64,000 nucleotides of DNA from Bordetella parapertussis. GTDB lineage: Bacteria; Pseudomonadota; Gammaproteobacteria; Burkholderiales; Burkholderiaceae_C. The position numbers and the translations under genes were made by a program. The stretch is taken from positions 1 to 64,000 of the forward strand of contig CAMDXA010000005.1 in assembly GCA_945878065.1 (NCBI GenBank), written 5' to 3'. The notes below the pieces were generated by a model, which did not search any database, was not told the DNA's origin, and worked only from the letters and a program-made list of their open reading frames with translations. Shown here piece by piece: positions 9,323-18,185 of the stretch (position 1 is the stretch's first letter; each line of letters begins with the position of its first letter).

Positions 9323-10108
9323 TTACAGGTTTTGGTTCAAATACTTCAACATGCCGTCGACCGCTTCGATCGATTTGGAGTTGATTTCGTAAGCACGCTG
9401 GGTTTCGATCATGTTGACCATTTCTTCCACCACGTTCACGTTGGACGCTTCCAACGAACCTTGGTTCAACACGCCCGCACCCACGGTACCCGGTTGCAAC
9501 AATTGCACCGGACCGCTGGCAGCGGTAGCAGCCATCAAGTTGTTACCCAAAGGCTTTAAACCACTCGGGTTGATGAACTTGGCAATCTGAATTTGACCCA
9601 GCACCTGCTGGCCTTGACCGCCGACCAGTTCCACGGACACCGTGCCGTCGCGGCCAATCGTCAATGAAGACGCATTGCCAGGAATGGTGACATTGGGCTC
9701 AAGGAAAAAACCGGTCGAGGTGACCAGTTGTCCCGTGCCTGTCAATTTAAATGCACCGTCGCGTGTGTAGGCGATGGTGCCGTCTTGTTGTTGAATTTGG
9801 AAAAAACCGTCGCCCATGATGGCGACATCCAGCGGGTTTTGGCTGTTGATCAAATTGCCTTGGATATGCAATTTTTCTGTGGCCACCACTTTGGTACCTG
9901 TGCCCAGCATCAGACCTGTGGGAGCTTGGGTGTTGGCCGTGGTTTGTCCGCCGGCTTGGCGAATGTTTTGGTAGAGCAAATCTTCAAATACCGCGCGGTC
10001 GCGCTTGAAGCCCGTGGTCGAAACGTTGGCCAAGTTATTGGAAATGACGTTCATGCGCGTCTGCTGCGCGTCCAAGCCGGTCTTGGAAACCCATAAAGCT
10101 GCATCCAT
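9323..10108 (-). CDS. flgG: Flagellar distal rod protein FlgG
   Basis: FlgG makes the distal rod. The 261-residue protein begins MDAALWVSKTGLDAQQTRMN with VISNNLANVSTTGFKRDRA, the rod/hook N-terminal motif, and ends with VNVVEEMVNMIETQRAYEIN and KSIEAVDGMLKYLNQ, the C-terminal motif. Length equals that of well-studied FlgG (about 260). It follows flgF after a 49-base gap, the usual order. Confidence 0.98.
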   Translation of the reverse strand: MDAALWVSKTGLDAQQTRMNVISNNLANVSTTGFKRDRAVFEDLLYQNIRQAGGQTTANTQAPTGLMLGTGTKVVATEKLHIQGNLINSQNPLDVAIMGDGFFQIQQQDGTIAYTRDGAFKLTGTGQLVTSTGFFLEPNVTIPGNASSLTIGRDGTVSVELVGGQGQQVLGQIQIAKFINPSGLKPLGNNLMAATAASGPVQLLQPGTVGAGVLNQGSLEASNVNVVEEMVNMIETQRAYEINSKSIEAVDGMLKYLNQNL

Positions 10109-10157
10109 CGTCTAACCCCTGTTCTTCAAATATTCAATCTGTCCGTGTCAACTTGCA

Positions 10158-10925
10158 TCAGCCGTTCAACTTCATCATGCTGGCCCCTGCTTGGTCGTTG
10201 TCATGGCTGGACTTGACCATGCGCACTTGTTGCTCAAACATGCGGGCTTGCTCGATCAGTTTGACCATGGCTTCTTGGGGATTGACATTGCTGCCTTCCA
10301 GAGCCCGTGAGATTACTGACACTCTCATAGGACCTGAAGCAAAATCCGAGCCAGAGGGTTTGTCATGGACTTTGAACAAGCCATCCTCGCGCCGCGTCAA
10401 CGGGGTTTCGCTGGCATCACGGAGCATCAAATTGCCCACCAATTCCTGGGTTTGAATGCCCGGTTGTGACGGGTTACTGACATACACGCCGCCGTCGTCT
10501 GCAATAGATACTTTCAGGTCGGGTGACACCGTGATGGGCGTGTTGCCCTCGCCCATGACCGGGTGGCCATTGCCGGTTTGCAATACACCGTCGACCGACA
10601 CCTGCAAATCACCACGGCGGGTAAATGCCGTTTCGCCGTTGGGCGCTTGCACCCCCAACACCGTGTGGTCGTTCAGATGGATGTCCAGGTCGCGGCCGGT
10701 AGCAATCAACGGACCGGGCTTCAATTGGATGAAGTCCATGTGCGCGGCCTGCGGCTGGAAGCTGGAGTCAAACCCGCCGCCATCTGCTTTAAAGGCTTTC
10801 ATGGACACTTCAAAGGAACGCTTAAAGCCCGTGGTGGTCATGTTGGCCATTTCATTGGCCAAGACCTGGCGAGCCAGACGCATTTCAGTGATTGCTGCAG
10901 AAGAATTAAAGGCTAGGCGTTCCAT
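10158..10925 (-). CDS. flgF: Flagellar proximal rod protein FlgF
   Basis: FlgF is a proximal rod subunit. The 255 residues contain EMRLARQVLANEMANMTTTG, then FKRSFEVSMKAF, the rod N-terminal motif, and a C-terminal SNVNPQEAMVKLIEQARMFE helix. The domain order (N-terminal helix, FlgF/G variable beta domain, C-terminal helix) is that of FlgF rather than FlgG, and the position between flgE and flgG agrees. Confidence 0.95.
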   Translation of the reverse strand: MERLAFNSSAAITEMRLARQVLANEMANMTTTGFKRSFEVSMKAFKADGGGFDSSFQPQAAHMDFIQLKPGPLIATGRDLDIHLNDHTVLGVQAPNGETAFTRRGDLQVSVDGVLQTGNGHPVMGEGNTPITVSPDLKVSIADDGGVYVSNPSQPGIQTQELVGNLMLRDASETPLTRREDGLFKVHDKPSGSDFASGPMRVSVISRALEGSNVNPQEAMVKLIEQARMFEQQVRMVKSSHDNDQAGASMMKLNG

Positions 10926-10947
10926 GTCGATCCTCTAAGGAGGGGCT

Positions 10948-13900
10948 TTACGCCCTGATTTGAATAATGGATTGGGTCATGGTGGTGCTGGTCTCAATCG
11001 CTTTGGCATTGGCCTGGAAGTTCCGCTGCTCCGTGATCAAGTCCACCAATTCCTGTGTCAAGTCCACGTTGGCCCGTTCGGTCGCACCGGAGCGCACCGT
11101 ACCGAAACCTGCTGAACCGGCCTCACCGTACTTGGCAGCACCTGATGTGGCCGATTTGTAATAACTGGTGTCACCAATCTGGCGCAAACCGGTGGGGTTG
11201 GAGAAGTTCACCAACACCACTTTGCCCAGCGATTTCTGTGCACCGTTTGAATAAGAAGCGTTGACCAAACCATCGTCACCGATGGACAAGCCCACCAAGT
11301 CACCTTCAGGTGCGCCGTCTTGCGACTGCGACAACACCGCGTAAGGCGATGAAAACTGGGTCGACTTGGAATAGTTGATGTTGATCGTCAATGCACCCTT
11401 ACCGTCTGGCAAGAACACGGTGTCGAGTTGTGAACCTTGCTTGGGTGACACCAAGTTACCTGAGGTGTCAAAGGTCAGTTCGCCTTTTTCCAAGAAAATC
11501 GGTGACCATTCGGGCAAGTTTCTAAAGCCGTCTGGGCTGAAGGTTTCCTTACCAAATTCATCGATATACATGGCCACTTCCACCCCATTGACGGTTTGGG
11601 TGTATTGCGTGGGTTTGATCCAGGTAGAGGTATTGCCACGGCCACCTTGCACGTTGGCCAAACCCCACTGGCTGTCACCCGACACCTTGATAAACGAGTT
11701 GGTCGAAGCCGTGCCCGTGGTGAACGTCAAACCGTTGGTGGCTTTGTCGTAGGCGACTTTGACACCTGACACCATAGAACCGGTCAAGCCATGTTGGTCA
11801 GGCGGGCCTGCCAATCGGTTGATCCCGTTTTGCAAAGCTTGCACGAAAGAATCGATGGTGTAGGTTTCTTTGGGCTCCAAATACACCGTCCCTTTGACAT
11901 CATCCACCGACACCACAAATTTGTTGTTGGTCAAGTTGACGCTGAAGTTATTGTTGGCGTTGATACCCAAAGGCGAGCCATTCATGACCGCAGGCTGAGA
12001 TTCAATACCACGAACCGCCATGATGGAAGGCTTGACCTCATAGTCAGCATCCGCCGCCAGACCAAAACGCTCGGATGCAAAAATATTCGGGTTGCTGATT
12101 TTGATGCTGGAGGAGTCGCCTGTGGTGCCCGATTTGAAAATGAACTTTTCATTCACCGTGTCGTATTCCACCTTCATGCCATAGCGCTGCAGTTTCAGCG
12201 GACGGATGTAGTTGTTGGTGATCGATGGCGAACCCGACACGCTGAGCATGTCGCTACCCGTTTCTTGCGCCAAAGGCGTGGTGATACCCATTTGGTTGTT
12301 CAGGCCCGACAAAGTGATGGTGTTACCAAGCACAGGTTCGAAGTTGAAGCGCTGGGTCACCGGGTCGTAATCGGCTTTGACCATGTTGTCAGCGGGCAAG
12401 GCACTGATAGCGAAATTCTTGCCCCCAGTAGAAACGGTAGACGCCGTGGCTGTGGCGGGGTTGAGTGTGAAACCGGTGAGGTTGGTCAAACCGCTGGCAT
12501 CAATGATTTTCAAATCCTTGCCGTTGATCACAGTCACAGTGATTTTGTTGACCCGATCGGTGTCGTAAAAATCAGGGTCTTCGGCATTCAGCGCGGAACG
12601 GATTTTTTCCTGGATGCGAATCGCTAAATCGTTGATCGGGGTGCTGGACAAGGTCAGGTCTTCCAAGGCCACATTGGTGAGTGTGGTGCCGTCTTCCAAA
12701 CTGAGGTCAAACGAATTGAATTCCGCGCCCGTCGGGGTGGTATTGAGTGGAAAGCTGACGTTAGACAAGGTGTAGGAACTCGGTGTGATCACATTGCCGT
12801 CGTTGTCGCTGACCACATCGACTTGAACCGTGCTGCCGCCTTTCACCAAGCTGGCGTAATTGGTGGTGTCAGCGGTCAGTGTCAATTCACTCATGAAATT
12901 ACCGCTGGAGTCAGTCACCGTGAAAGCATTATTGTTGCTGTCCCACTCCACCTCAATTGTTGGTGTGCCCTTGGGGGTGGCTCGCAGCAAGGTTTGTATG
13001 TCGGTCGCCAACAAATCCATATGCAATGTGTTGGTTGGGTCAAATGAGTCGTAATCCGGGATCGGGTCTACCCCCGTCAAACTAGGGAAAGATGCAGAAG
13101 TCAATGGAATATCAGTGGTCAATGCACCAAGAGCATCTTTGGTGGTGAATGTCAAAGTAGAAAAATGATCCAACAGGCTCTCGGTGTCCACTGGATCGGT
13201 ACCGAAATCGATACCTGCCAAGGTGATGGTGGATGCACCCACAGCCGCCGATGGCGCAGTAGGCGGGGTGGTCGTGCCGGTTGTCCGAACGGTCAGTGCA
13301 AAGGAACTGATTTCATTGCCGCCGATGTCACTGACGATCAGATTGCCGGGTACGTCAGGGTCTTCTGAAATGCTGACCTGTTCGGCTTCGAATGTGCTCC
13401 AACCCTGCTCGATCAACTTGGCTTGTGTTTTGTCTTGCAATTCTTGTGCAAATACGTTGATATCACTGGGATCAGAGTCTTCTATGTCTAGGGTGACAGT
13501 TTTGTCACCGATTTCCAATGTCATGCTCAGGTAATCGCCAACTTCGGTCGCGTCCACACCGGTCAAAATTTTCTGGTTGGTGATGGTATTTTGTGAACCT
13601 GCGCTGACGCTGCTGAGCGAAAAATCGGAAATGGTGCCGCCATTGGCATCATTGATACGCACTTCGTTACCGTTTTGCACATTCACGGTCACCTTGCTCG
13701 CGGCTTCAGCGGTATAGCCCAAGCGTTGTTGCAAGTCGAGTTGTATACGCGTCTGTAATTTGGACGTCAAATCTTCCATGGGCTTGGTGCTGAGGGTGGT
13801 GCCCAGGTCAATCCGGTTAGACAGCACCTTGCCAGCAATGGTCAATGTGTAGCCTCTGAACTCACCCGGCTCAGGGATATCGCTGAAACTCACGTTAGAC

Positions 13901-15153
13901 AACACATTGCTGCTGCCGCTCAACTGGCTGTTGATCTTGTCAGTTACTTGCTCGTAAGTCATGTCATCCGCATCCAATTGGATGGTGCGGTTTTGAATCA
14001 AGGTGCCGTCCGAATTGGTGGCCGTGATCTGAAAGGTTTGCTGACCGGCGAAGTTAAAGAACCGCTCGTCACCGAATTTACGGTTCAAGACATTGGTGAA
14101 TTCCTTGGCTATCTCTGTTCCTGACAATGCTGGCAAGGTCGATCCGGCCAAATGGTCCAAACCAACAGAAATCGGCGTGCCTGTTCCGTCCACATCGATT
14201 TCAAACAGGTCTTTCAACTGCGAAGTCTGCAAGGTGCTGAAATCAATACCTTCCAAGGTGCTCAGACGCGGTGCTTTGCCACCGGTCACCGTCGCTGGTT
14301 CAGAATTGCGCAAATCGGTCAATTGGTTGAGTGAAAACTTTTGTGTTTTGGCGTTGACCAACAAATCGCCCACTTCGCTTTCAGGCTTGAGTTGACCGTA
14401 TTTGTTCACATACAAAGGCTCGCCAGTGGTGTCTGTGGCTTGTTGCAAAGCAGCTGCCACCAAAGTTTCACCCACATACACATAGGTTTGCCATTTGTTG
14501 TTCGGGTCCGCCTGGCTCGCATTTTGTGTTTTGGCGTAGTAGACCGTGGCCAGGTAACCGTTACCACCCTTGTCATACACCGTCAATGCCGTGCTCTTGT
14601 TGTAAGAAGCGGGGTCGTTGCGGTTAAAGGCTTTGGTCACCACTTGCGCATCGGCTGGAAAGTTCAAGCCCAATTGCACCAGCGAAGTTTCTTTCGCCAT
14701 GCCGGTGGTTTTTTGCGGAATGGTCAACACGTTCAAGTCGTTCAAATTGGCTTTACCGGTCGAGTCAACCGACGCCGCCATCAAACGCTGACCGGCCGAG
14801 TTCACCACGTTGTACTGGTCGTTCATCATGAACGAACCGTTACGCGTGAAAATGTCCTGGAATCCGTCGGCAGATTTCAGTGGGAAAAAACCGTCACCGG
14901 AAATCGCCAAGTCCAAGGTGTTGGACGAGAAGTTCATATTGCCCTGACCGAACTCTTGCGTCACGCGTTTGAGCGACACACCTTGACCGATGGTCGATGT
15001 CGCTTTTTGCAACGGGGATGTCGCAAAAATGTCGCCGAAGTCGGCGCGACTGCGTTTGAAACCCACGGTACTCGCGTTGGCAATGTTGTTCGATGTCACG
15101 CCCAATTGCGCCGTGGCTGCGTTCAAACCGGTGAGTGAGGTAAAAAATGACAT
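10948..15153 (-). CDS. flgE: Flagellar hook protein FlgE, giant form
   Basis: FlgE polymerises into the hook, the flexible joint. The N-terminus (FFTSLTGLNAATAQLGVTSN, then NIANASTVGFKRSRADF) and C-terminus (VDLTQELVDLITEQRNFQAN and KAIETSTTMTQSIIQIRA) are canonical D0/D1 segments, with the hook motif TLDLAISGDGFF at about 80-90. The protein has 1401 residues against about 400-450 in E. coli and Salmonella. The extra roughly 950 residues are Thr/Ser/Asp-rich, lysine-poor and beta-like, with a repeated module at about 417-900 (separate entry). No stop or frameshift interrupts it, so it appears functional. A good GGAG site precedes the ATG. Same operon as flgD and flgF. Confidence 0.96.
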   Translation of the reverse strand: MSFFTSLTGLNAATAQLGVTSNNIANASTVGFKRSRADFGDIFATSPLQKATSTIGQGVSLKRVTQEFGQGNMNFSSNTLDLAISGDGFFPLKSADGFQDIFTRNGSFMMNDQYNVVNSAGQRLMAASVDSTGKANLNDLNVLTIPQKTTGMAKETSLVQLGLNFPADAQVVTKAFNRNDPASYNKSTALTVYDKGGNGYLATVYYAKTQNASQADPNNKWQTYVYVGETLVAAALQQATDTTGEPLYVNKYGQLKPESEVGDLLVNAKTQKFSLNQLTDLRNSEPATVTGGKAPRLSTLEGIDFSTLQTSQLKDLFEIDVDGTGTPISVGLDHLAGSTLPALSGTEIAKEFTNVLNRKFGDERFFNFAGQQTFQITATNSDGTLIQNRTIQLDADDMTYEQVTDKINSQLSGSSNVLSNVSFSDIPEPGEFRGYTLTIAGKVLSNRIDLGTTLSTKPMEDLTSKLQTRIQLDLQQRLGYTAEAASKVTVNVQNGNEVRINDANGGTISDFSLSSVSAGSQNTITNQKILTGVDATEVGDYLSMTLEIGDKTVTLDIEDSDPSDINVFAQELQDKTQAKLIEQGWSTFEAEQVSISEDPDVPGNLIVSDIGGNEISSFALTVRTTGTTTPPTAPSAAVGASTITLAGIDFGTDPVDTESLLDHFSTLTFTTKDALGALTTDIPLTSASFPSLTGVDPIPDYDSFDPTNTLHMDLLATDIQTLLRATPKGTPTIEVEWDSNNNAFTVTDSSGNFMSELTLTADTTNYASLVKGGSTVQVDVVSDNDGNVITPSSYTLSNVSFPLNTTPTGAEFNSFDLSLEDGTTLTNVALEDLTLSSTPINDLAIRIQEKIRSALNAEDPDFYDTDRVNKITVTVINGKDLKIIDASGLTNLTGFTLNPATATASTVSTGGKNFAISALPADNMVKADYDPVTQRFNFEPVLGNTITLSGLNNQMGITTPLAQETGSDMLSVSGSPSITNNYIRPLKLQRYGMKVEYDTVNEKFIFKSGTTGDSSSIKISNPNIFASERFGLAADADYEVKPSIMAVRGIESQPAVMNGSPLGINANNNFSVNLTNNKFVVSVDDVKGTVYLEPKETYTIDSFVQALQNGINRLAGPPDQHGLTGSMVSGVKVAYDKATNGLTFTTGTASTNSFIKVSGDSQWGLANVQGGRGNTSTWIKPTQYTQTVNGVEVAMYIDEFGKETFSPDGFRNLPEWSPIFLEKGELTFDTSGNLVSPKQGSQLDTVFLPDGKGALTININYSKSTQFSSPYAVLSQSQDGAPEGDLVGLSIGDDGLVNASYSNGAQKSLGKVVLVNFSNPTGLRQIGDTSYYKSATSGAAKYGEAGSAGFGTVRSGATERANVDLTQELVDLITEQRNFQANAKAIETSTTMTQSIIQIRA
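12454..13905 (-). repeat. Four divergent repeats inside FlgE
   Basis: FlgE residues about 417-517, 530-625, 645-765 and 795-900 share a layout by eye: a short strand (LSNVSF or like), a strand pair with EFxxFxL, an amphipathic helix (DLTSKLQTRIQLDL; DLAIRIQEKIRSAL; FAQELQDKTQAKLI; LLATDIQTLLRATP), then ITVTVxNGxxLxIxDAxG and IS-F-L. Copies one and four are the most alike. Identity is low at DNA level, so the copies are old or under strong divergence. Boundaries are approximate. Confidence 0.7.
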
Positions 15154-15188
15154 GTGTTAACTCCGTTGTATGTGCTGTGTGGGTTTGA

Positions 15189-15887
15189 TCAGTACGCAAT
15201 GCGCTTGACATCGGCCATGTTGACGCTCTTGCCGCCATCGACCTCCAATAACCAGGTGTTGTCGCCCGTGCCCGCGTTGGAAACGCTGCGCACCGTGGAC
15301 AAGGTATTGACCGTGGGTTGCAGGGCCTTGCCCATGCTGCTGGCAAGTACCTGCATGGTGTAAGTGCCATCTGGCATGGCCGCACCGCTGTCGCTGTAAC
15401 CGTCCCAGCTCAAACGCATCGGGCCAATCGACTGGGCACCGAAAATTTGTTTGCGAATCAACTGACCTTTTTCATCAAAGATCTTCATCTGCACGCCATC
15501 TGCACCGGTGGTCAGATCGACATTGGCCTCGACAGGTTGACCGCCCAACAAAATCAGCGGGCCATTGGGCACTGCCACGCGGCGACCAATCATGGCTGCA
15601 CCGGCCAGCATCTTGTCGCCTTCCAAGCTCTTGACCATGGTCTCCATGCTGTTCTTCATGGCGCTGGTCGCTTCAAGTTGCGAGAACTGCGCCAACTGAG
15701 CCACGAACGCTTCGTTCTTCACCGGATCCAAGGGGTTCTGGTTTTTCAATTGCGTGGTGAACAAGGTCAAAAATGCGCCCTGGTCCATGGTGTTGGACGG
15801 CGCTTTGACTTTGTTCTTGGCGATGTAGTCTTCATAGCTGACGATGCCGCTGGGCAAAGGGGCTTTGGCTGCAGTGGGGGTGGCCAT
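15189..15887 (-). CDS. flgD: Flagellar hook scaffold/cap protein FlgD
   Basis: FlgD caps the growing hook and directs FlgE assembly. The 232 residues contain MDQGAFLTLFTTQLKNQNPL followed by DPVKNEAFVAQLAQFSQLEA, the conserved N-terminal region (about 35-75), and then the FlgD tudor/FnIII-like domain with PMRLSWDGYSDSGAAMPDGT. It is immediately upstream of flgE (35-base gap). Given the size of FlgE here, the partner surface may have diverged, but FlgD itself is of ordinary length. Confidence 0.96.
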   Translation of the reverse strand: MATPTAAKAPLPSGIVSYEDYIAKNKVKAPSNTMDQGAFLTLFTTQLKNQNPLDPVKNEAFVAQLAQFSQLEATSAMKNSMETMVKSLEGDKMLAGAAMIGRRVAVPNGPLILLGGQPVEANVDLTTGADGVQMKIFDEKGQLIRKQIFGAQSIGPMRLSWDGYSDSGAAMPDGTYTMQVLASSMGKALQPTVNTLSTVRSVSNAGTGDNTWLLEVDGGKSVNMADVKRIAY

Positions 15888-15906
15888 GTCGATTTACTTT
15901 CTAAGG

Positions 15907-16335
15907 TCAGGATTTGGTGATTTCAATGGTGCGCATCATCAATTGACGGGCGGTGTTCACCACTTCAACGTTGTTTTGGTAAGAGCGTGAAGCGGCCATC
16001 ATTTCGACCATTTCTTGCATCTCGTTCACATTGGACAAAAACACATAGCCTTTTTCATCGGCTGAGGGGTTGCCCGGGTCGTAAATGCTGCGAATCGGTG
16101 TGGGGTCGTCCACCACTTGGTCCACTTTCACGCCGCCCAAATAAGGAAAGCCTGCGTTGGTGAATTCGTCTTTGACCAATGCTTTGAACACCGGGCGTTT
16201 GGCGCGAAATGCCTCGCCTTCGGTTTTGGCGACGGTTGATGCGTTGGCCAAATTGGAGGCGGTGGTGTTCATGCGCACCAGTTGTGAATTGAGGGCGGTG
16301 CCGGCGATGCCAAACACACTGTCAAGTGTTCTCAT
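15907..16335 (-). CDS. flgC: Flagellar proximal rod protein FlgC
   Basis: FlgC is a proximal rod subunit. The 142-residue protein starts SVFGIAGTALNSQLVRMNTT, continues with ASNLANASTVAKTEGEAFRA, and ends NVNEMQEMVEMMAASRSYQN and NVEVVNTARQLMMRTIEITK: the usual FlgC N- and C-terminal helices. AGGGGAG lies just before the start and overlaps the flgB end, indicating coupled translation. Confidence 0.97.
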   Translation of the reverse strand: MRTLDSVFGIAGTALNSQLVRMNTTASNLANASTVAKTEGEAFRAKRPVFKALVKDEFTNAGFPYLGGVKVDQVVDDPTPIRSIYDPGNPSADEKGYVFLSNVNEMQEMVEMMAASRSYQNNVEVVNTARQLMMRTIEITKS

Positions 16336-16341
16336 GGTTTA

Positions 16342-16728
16342 TCACTCCCCTTTCAAGGCTTTGCGGATACCGCCAATGCGGCTTTCCAAAAAATTCAAGG
16401 TGGTTTGGTATTCAGCGGCGGCTTGACCGAACTGGGCCTGCTCGACACTGATCTCTACGGTGTTGCCGTCAAAAGAACTGTTGAACGGCACGCGAAAACG
16501 CTTGCCGTCATCTGCTTGCTCTTCCAAAGCGGCGTAATGCTTGGAATGCGTAGCGGATATGTATTCGCGACTGGTTTCTTTGAGCATGGCTTTGAAGTCC
16601 AGCTCTTCCGCTTTGTAATTAGGGGTGTCAGCATTGGCGATATTGCGTGACAACACTTCCAGGCGCTGGCTGCGAACGCCTAAGGCGCGCTCATGGATGC
16701 CGAATGCTCCGCTTAATAAGTCCATCAC
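16342..16728 (-). CDS. flgB: Flagellar proximal rod protein FlgB
   Basis: FlgB is the rod subunit closest to the basal body. The 128 residues include GVRSQRLEVLSRNIANADTP and NYKAEELDFKAML, typical of FlgB, and a C-terminal QAAAEYQTTLNFLESRIGGI helix. GGGAG precedes the ATG. It is the first gene of the flgBCDEFGHIJKL run; a sigma-54 promoter lies 75-90 bases upstream. Confidence 0.97.
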   Translation of the reverse strand: MMDLLSGAFGIHERALGVRSQRLEVLSRNIANADTPNYKAEELDFKAMLKETSREYISATHSKHYAALEEQADDGKRFRVPFNSSFDGNTVEISVEQAQFGQAAAEYQTTLNFLESRIGGIRKALKGE

Positions 16729-16802
16729 ACATCTCCCTGGTGGTTGTTACCGCCGTTTTCACGACACTTGGTGCTCAAGTTGAGACACCTCCGGTCGATA
16801 TG

Positions 16803-16818
16803 TGCAATTTGTGTGCCA
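16803..16818 (-). promoter_or_regulatory. Sigma-54 promoter of the flgB operon
   Basis: Minus strand TGGCAC-ACAAA-TTGCA matches the RpoN consensus TGGCAC-N5-TTGCA completely, including the invariant GG and GC spaced by 10 bases. It lies between the lytic enzyme gene and flgB, with the expected start of transcription about 64 bases before the flgB start codon. The FleQ-like activator at about 23.8 kb is the obvious candidate partner (inference). Confidence 0.88.
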
Positions 16819-16922
16819 CCCAAGCTGTCTATGGTTTTGTGTGCATGGCCATGGCACCAAGCGGCAAGACTTCACCGCAACCACTGGCACTCGGCCATCG
16901 ATTGCCGCTGGCACCCGCTTTT

Positions 16923-18080
16923 TTAACGCACGTAGTCTTGGTTCAAATAAGCACCGATGCGCAAGGCCTGCGCCCGGCTCATGGCATTAGCCGGTGTGGG
17001 CAAACTGCTGGCTGCTGCTGGCGTGTTTTGCGCCAGCAACGACGATTCGTGCTTGCCCAGGCGCTCCAAGGCATTTTGGTAGAGGCCTTGCATGATCGAG
17101 TTGCGGGTGATGGGCGCGGTCTTGTCGCGGTTGACATACAAATACTGCGCTTGTGTGCCCGCGATGTTCAAACTGGCGTCCGGTGCTTTTTCACGGCGGG
17201 CGGCCGGGGTGAGCACGGTCAGGTACAAATCATCCAAACTGGTCGGGCCGCCATTGCGTAAACCGGTTTCATCGAAATACTTGGACACCATATCTAGTTG
17301 CTCGAACACGCTGTGGCCCAAAATCGCCTTGGGGTTGCTGCCAAAGCCGGCGCTGGCCGCGCCACGGTCGGGGCCATCGCAAAACTGGATGATGCCGTGG
17401 CAACGGCTATTGGTGGCTTTGGGGTTCATGCCGTCGCTCTCCATCAGGGTCAAGCGGGCAAAGTCATCCGGTGCAAACTGATAGGTGCGCGACATGGTCA
17501 AAATTTTGTCGAAGACTTTTTGGCGGTCCTCTGCGGGAATAAAGCCTTTGGCGACGGCACGGTCCAAGGTTTTTTGCAGCACCGGGTGGTGTTGGTTGAA
17601 ATGCGCAGGCGCTTGGCGCAACATGGACAAAGCATTGGGCGGCGTGGCCGCATTCGGGGACAACGCCGTCTTGGCATTGGCGAGTTTGGCGTCAGGTCTG
17701 GCCAACTCGGGGCTCAAAGCCGACAAATTCAAACGCTGGCCCGGGAAAATCCGGTCAGGATTGGCCAGTCCGTTGGCGCGGGCAATGTCTTGGGCCAAAC
17801 GCGCAGACTCGTTGTGAGACACCGTTTTGCCCAGCGCTTGCATGTGATTTTTCACGATGCCGGTCAAGGTGTCGCCTTCTTTGACGGCCACGCTGGGCAC
17901 TTGGGGATTGAGAATCGTCGATGAATTGACACTGTTTCGGGTTTGCAACTGCGCCAAGGTCTGGGCAAAACCGATGCGCGCGATGTTGGCCTCCACCGTT
18001 TGCTTGGCCGTCATCGATGACGTATTTGGTGTTGAAAAATTGGTTTTGACGAGTGCTTTGGAATCGATATTGAAGTTCAT
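16923..18080 (-). CDS. LysM / lysozyme-like protein beside the flg operon
   Basis: Product of 385 residues. Residues about 65-119 are a LysM peptidoglycan-binding domain (VKEGDTLTGIVKNH then ARANGLANPDRIFPGQRLNL). Residues about 200-310 resemble lytic transglycosylase/lysozyme domains: LTLMESDGMNPKATNSRCHG followed by IIQF, with E214 as the likely catalytic glutamate. No classical signal peptide is evident; like FlgJ it may be exported through the flagellar system. It sits upstream of flgB and divergent from flgA. Since the local FlgJ has no muramidase domain, this may open the wall for the rod (inference). An upstream in-frame extension covers flgA antisense and is rejected; the ATG at 18080 is chosen. 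Confidence 0.8.
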   Translation of the reverse strand: MNFNIDSKALVKTNFSTPNTSSMTAKQTVEANIARIGFAQTLAQLQTRNSVNSSTILNPQVPSVAVKEGDTLTGIVKNHMQALGKTVSHNESARLAQDIARANGLANPDRIFPGQRLNLSALSPELARPDAKLANAKTALSPNAATPPNALSMLRQAPAHFNQHHPVLQKTLDRAVAKGFIPAEDRQKVFDKILTMSRTYQFAPDDFARLTLMESDGMNPKATNSRCHGIIQFCDGPDRGAASAGFGSNPKAILGHSVFEQLDMVSKYFDETGLRNGGPTSLDDLYLTVLTPAARREKAPDASLNIAGTQAQYLYVNRDKTAPITRNSIMQGLYQNALERLGKHESSLLAQNTPAAASSLPTPANAMSRAQALRIGAYLNQDYVR

Positions 18081-18107
18081 ATGGCGCTCAGCAAGTTGAA
18101 AATTGGT

Positions 18108-18123
18108 TGGCATCGAAATTGCA
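18108..18123 (+). promoter_or_regulatory. Sigma-54 promoter of flgA
   Basis: TGGCAT-CGAAA-TTGCA on the plus strand: one mismatch to the RpoN consensus, with correct GG-N10-GC spacing. Transcription would begin near 18135, upstream of the flgA ATG at 18186 and downstream of the earliest in-frame ATG (18081), which therefore cannot be the start. Confidence 0.8.
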
Positions 18124-18185
18124 TCGGGTATGAGGCTGACGCCAAAAACGTCAAAACTTTCACACTCTTGGAGACCATCTTGCAA

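Noticed and set aside
10948..15153. FlgE and FlgK enlargement as an assembly fusion of two genes
   Set aside because: Each has a single canonical N-terminus and C-terminus with an uninterrupted frame, so the extra length is inserted internally, not joined.
18081..18185. Earlier in-frame start of flgA
   Set aside because: It lies upstream of the sigma-54 site at 18108-18123, and the signal peptide and GGAG favour ATG 18186.
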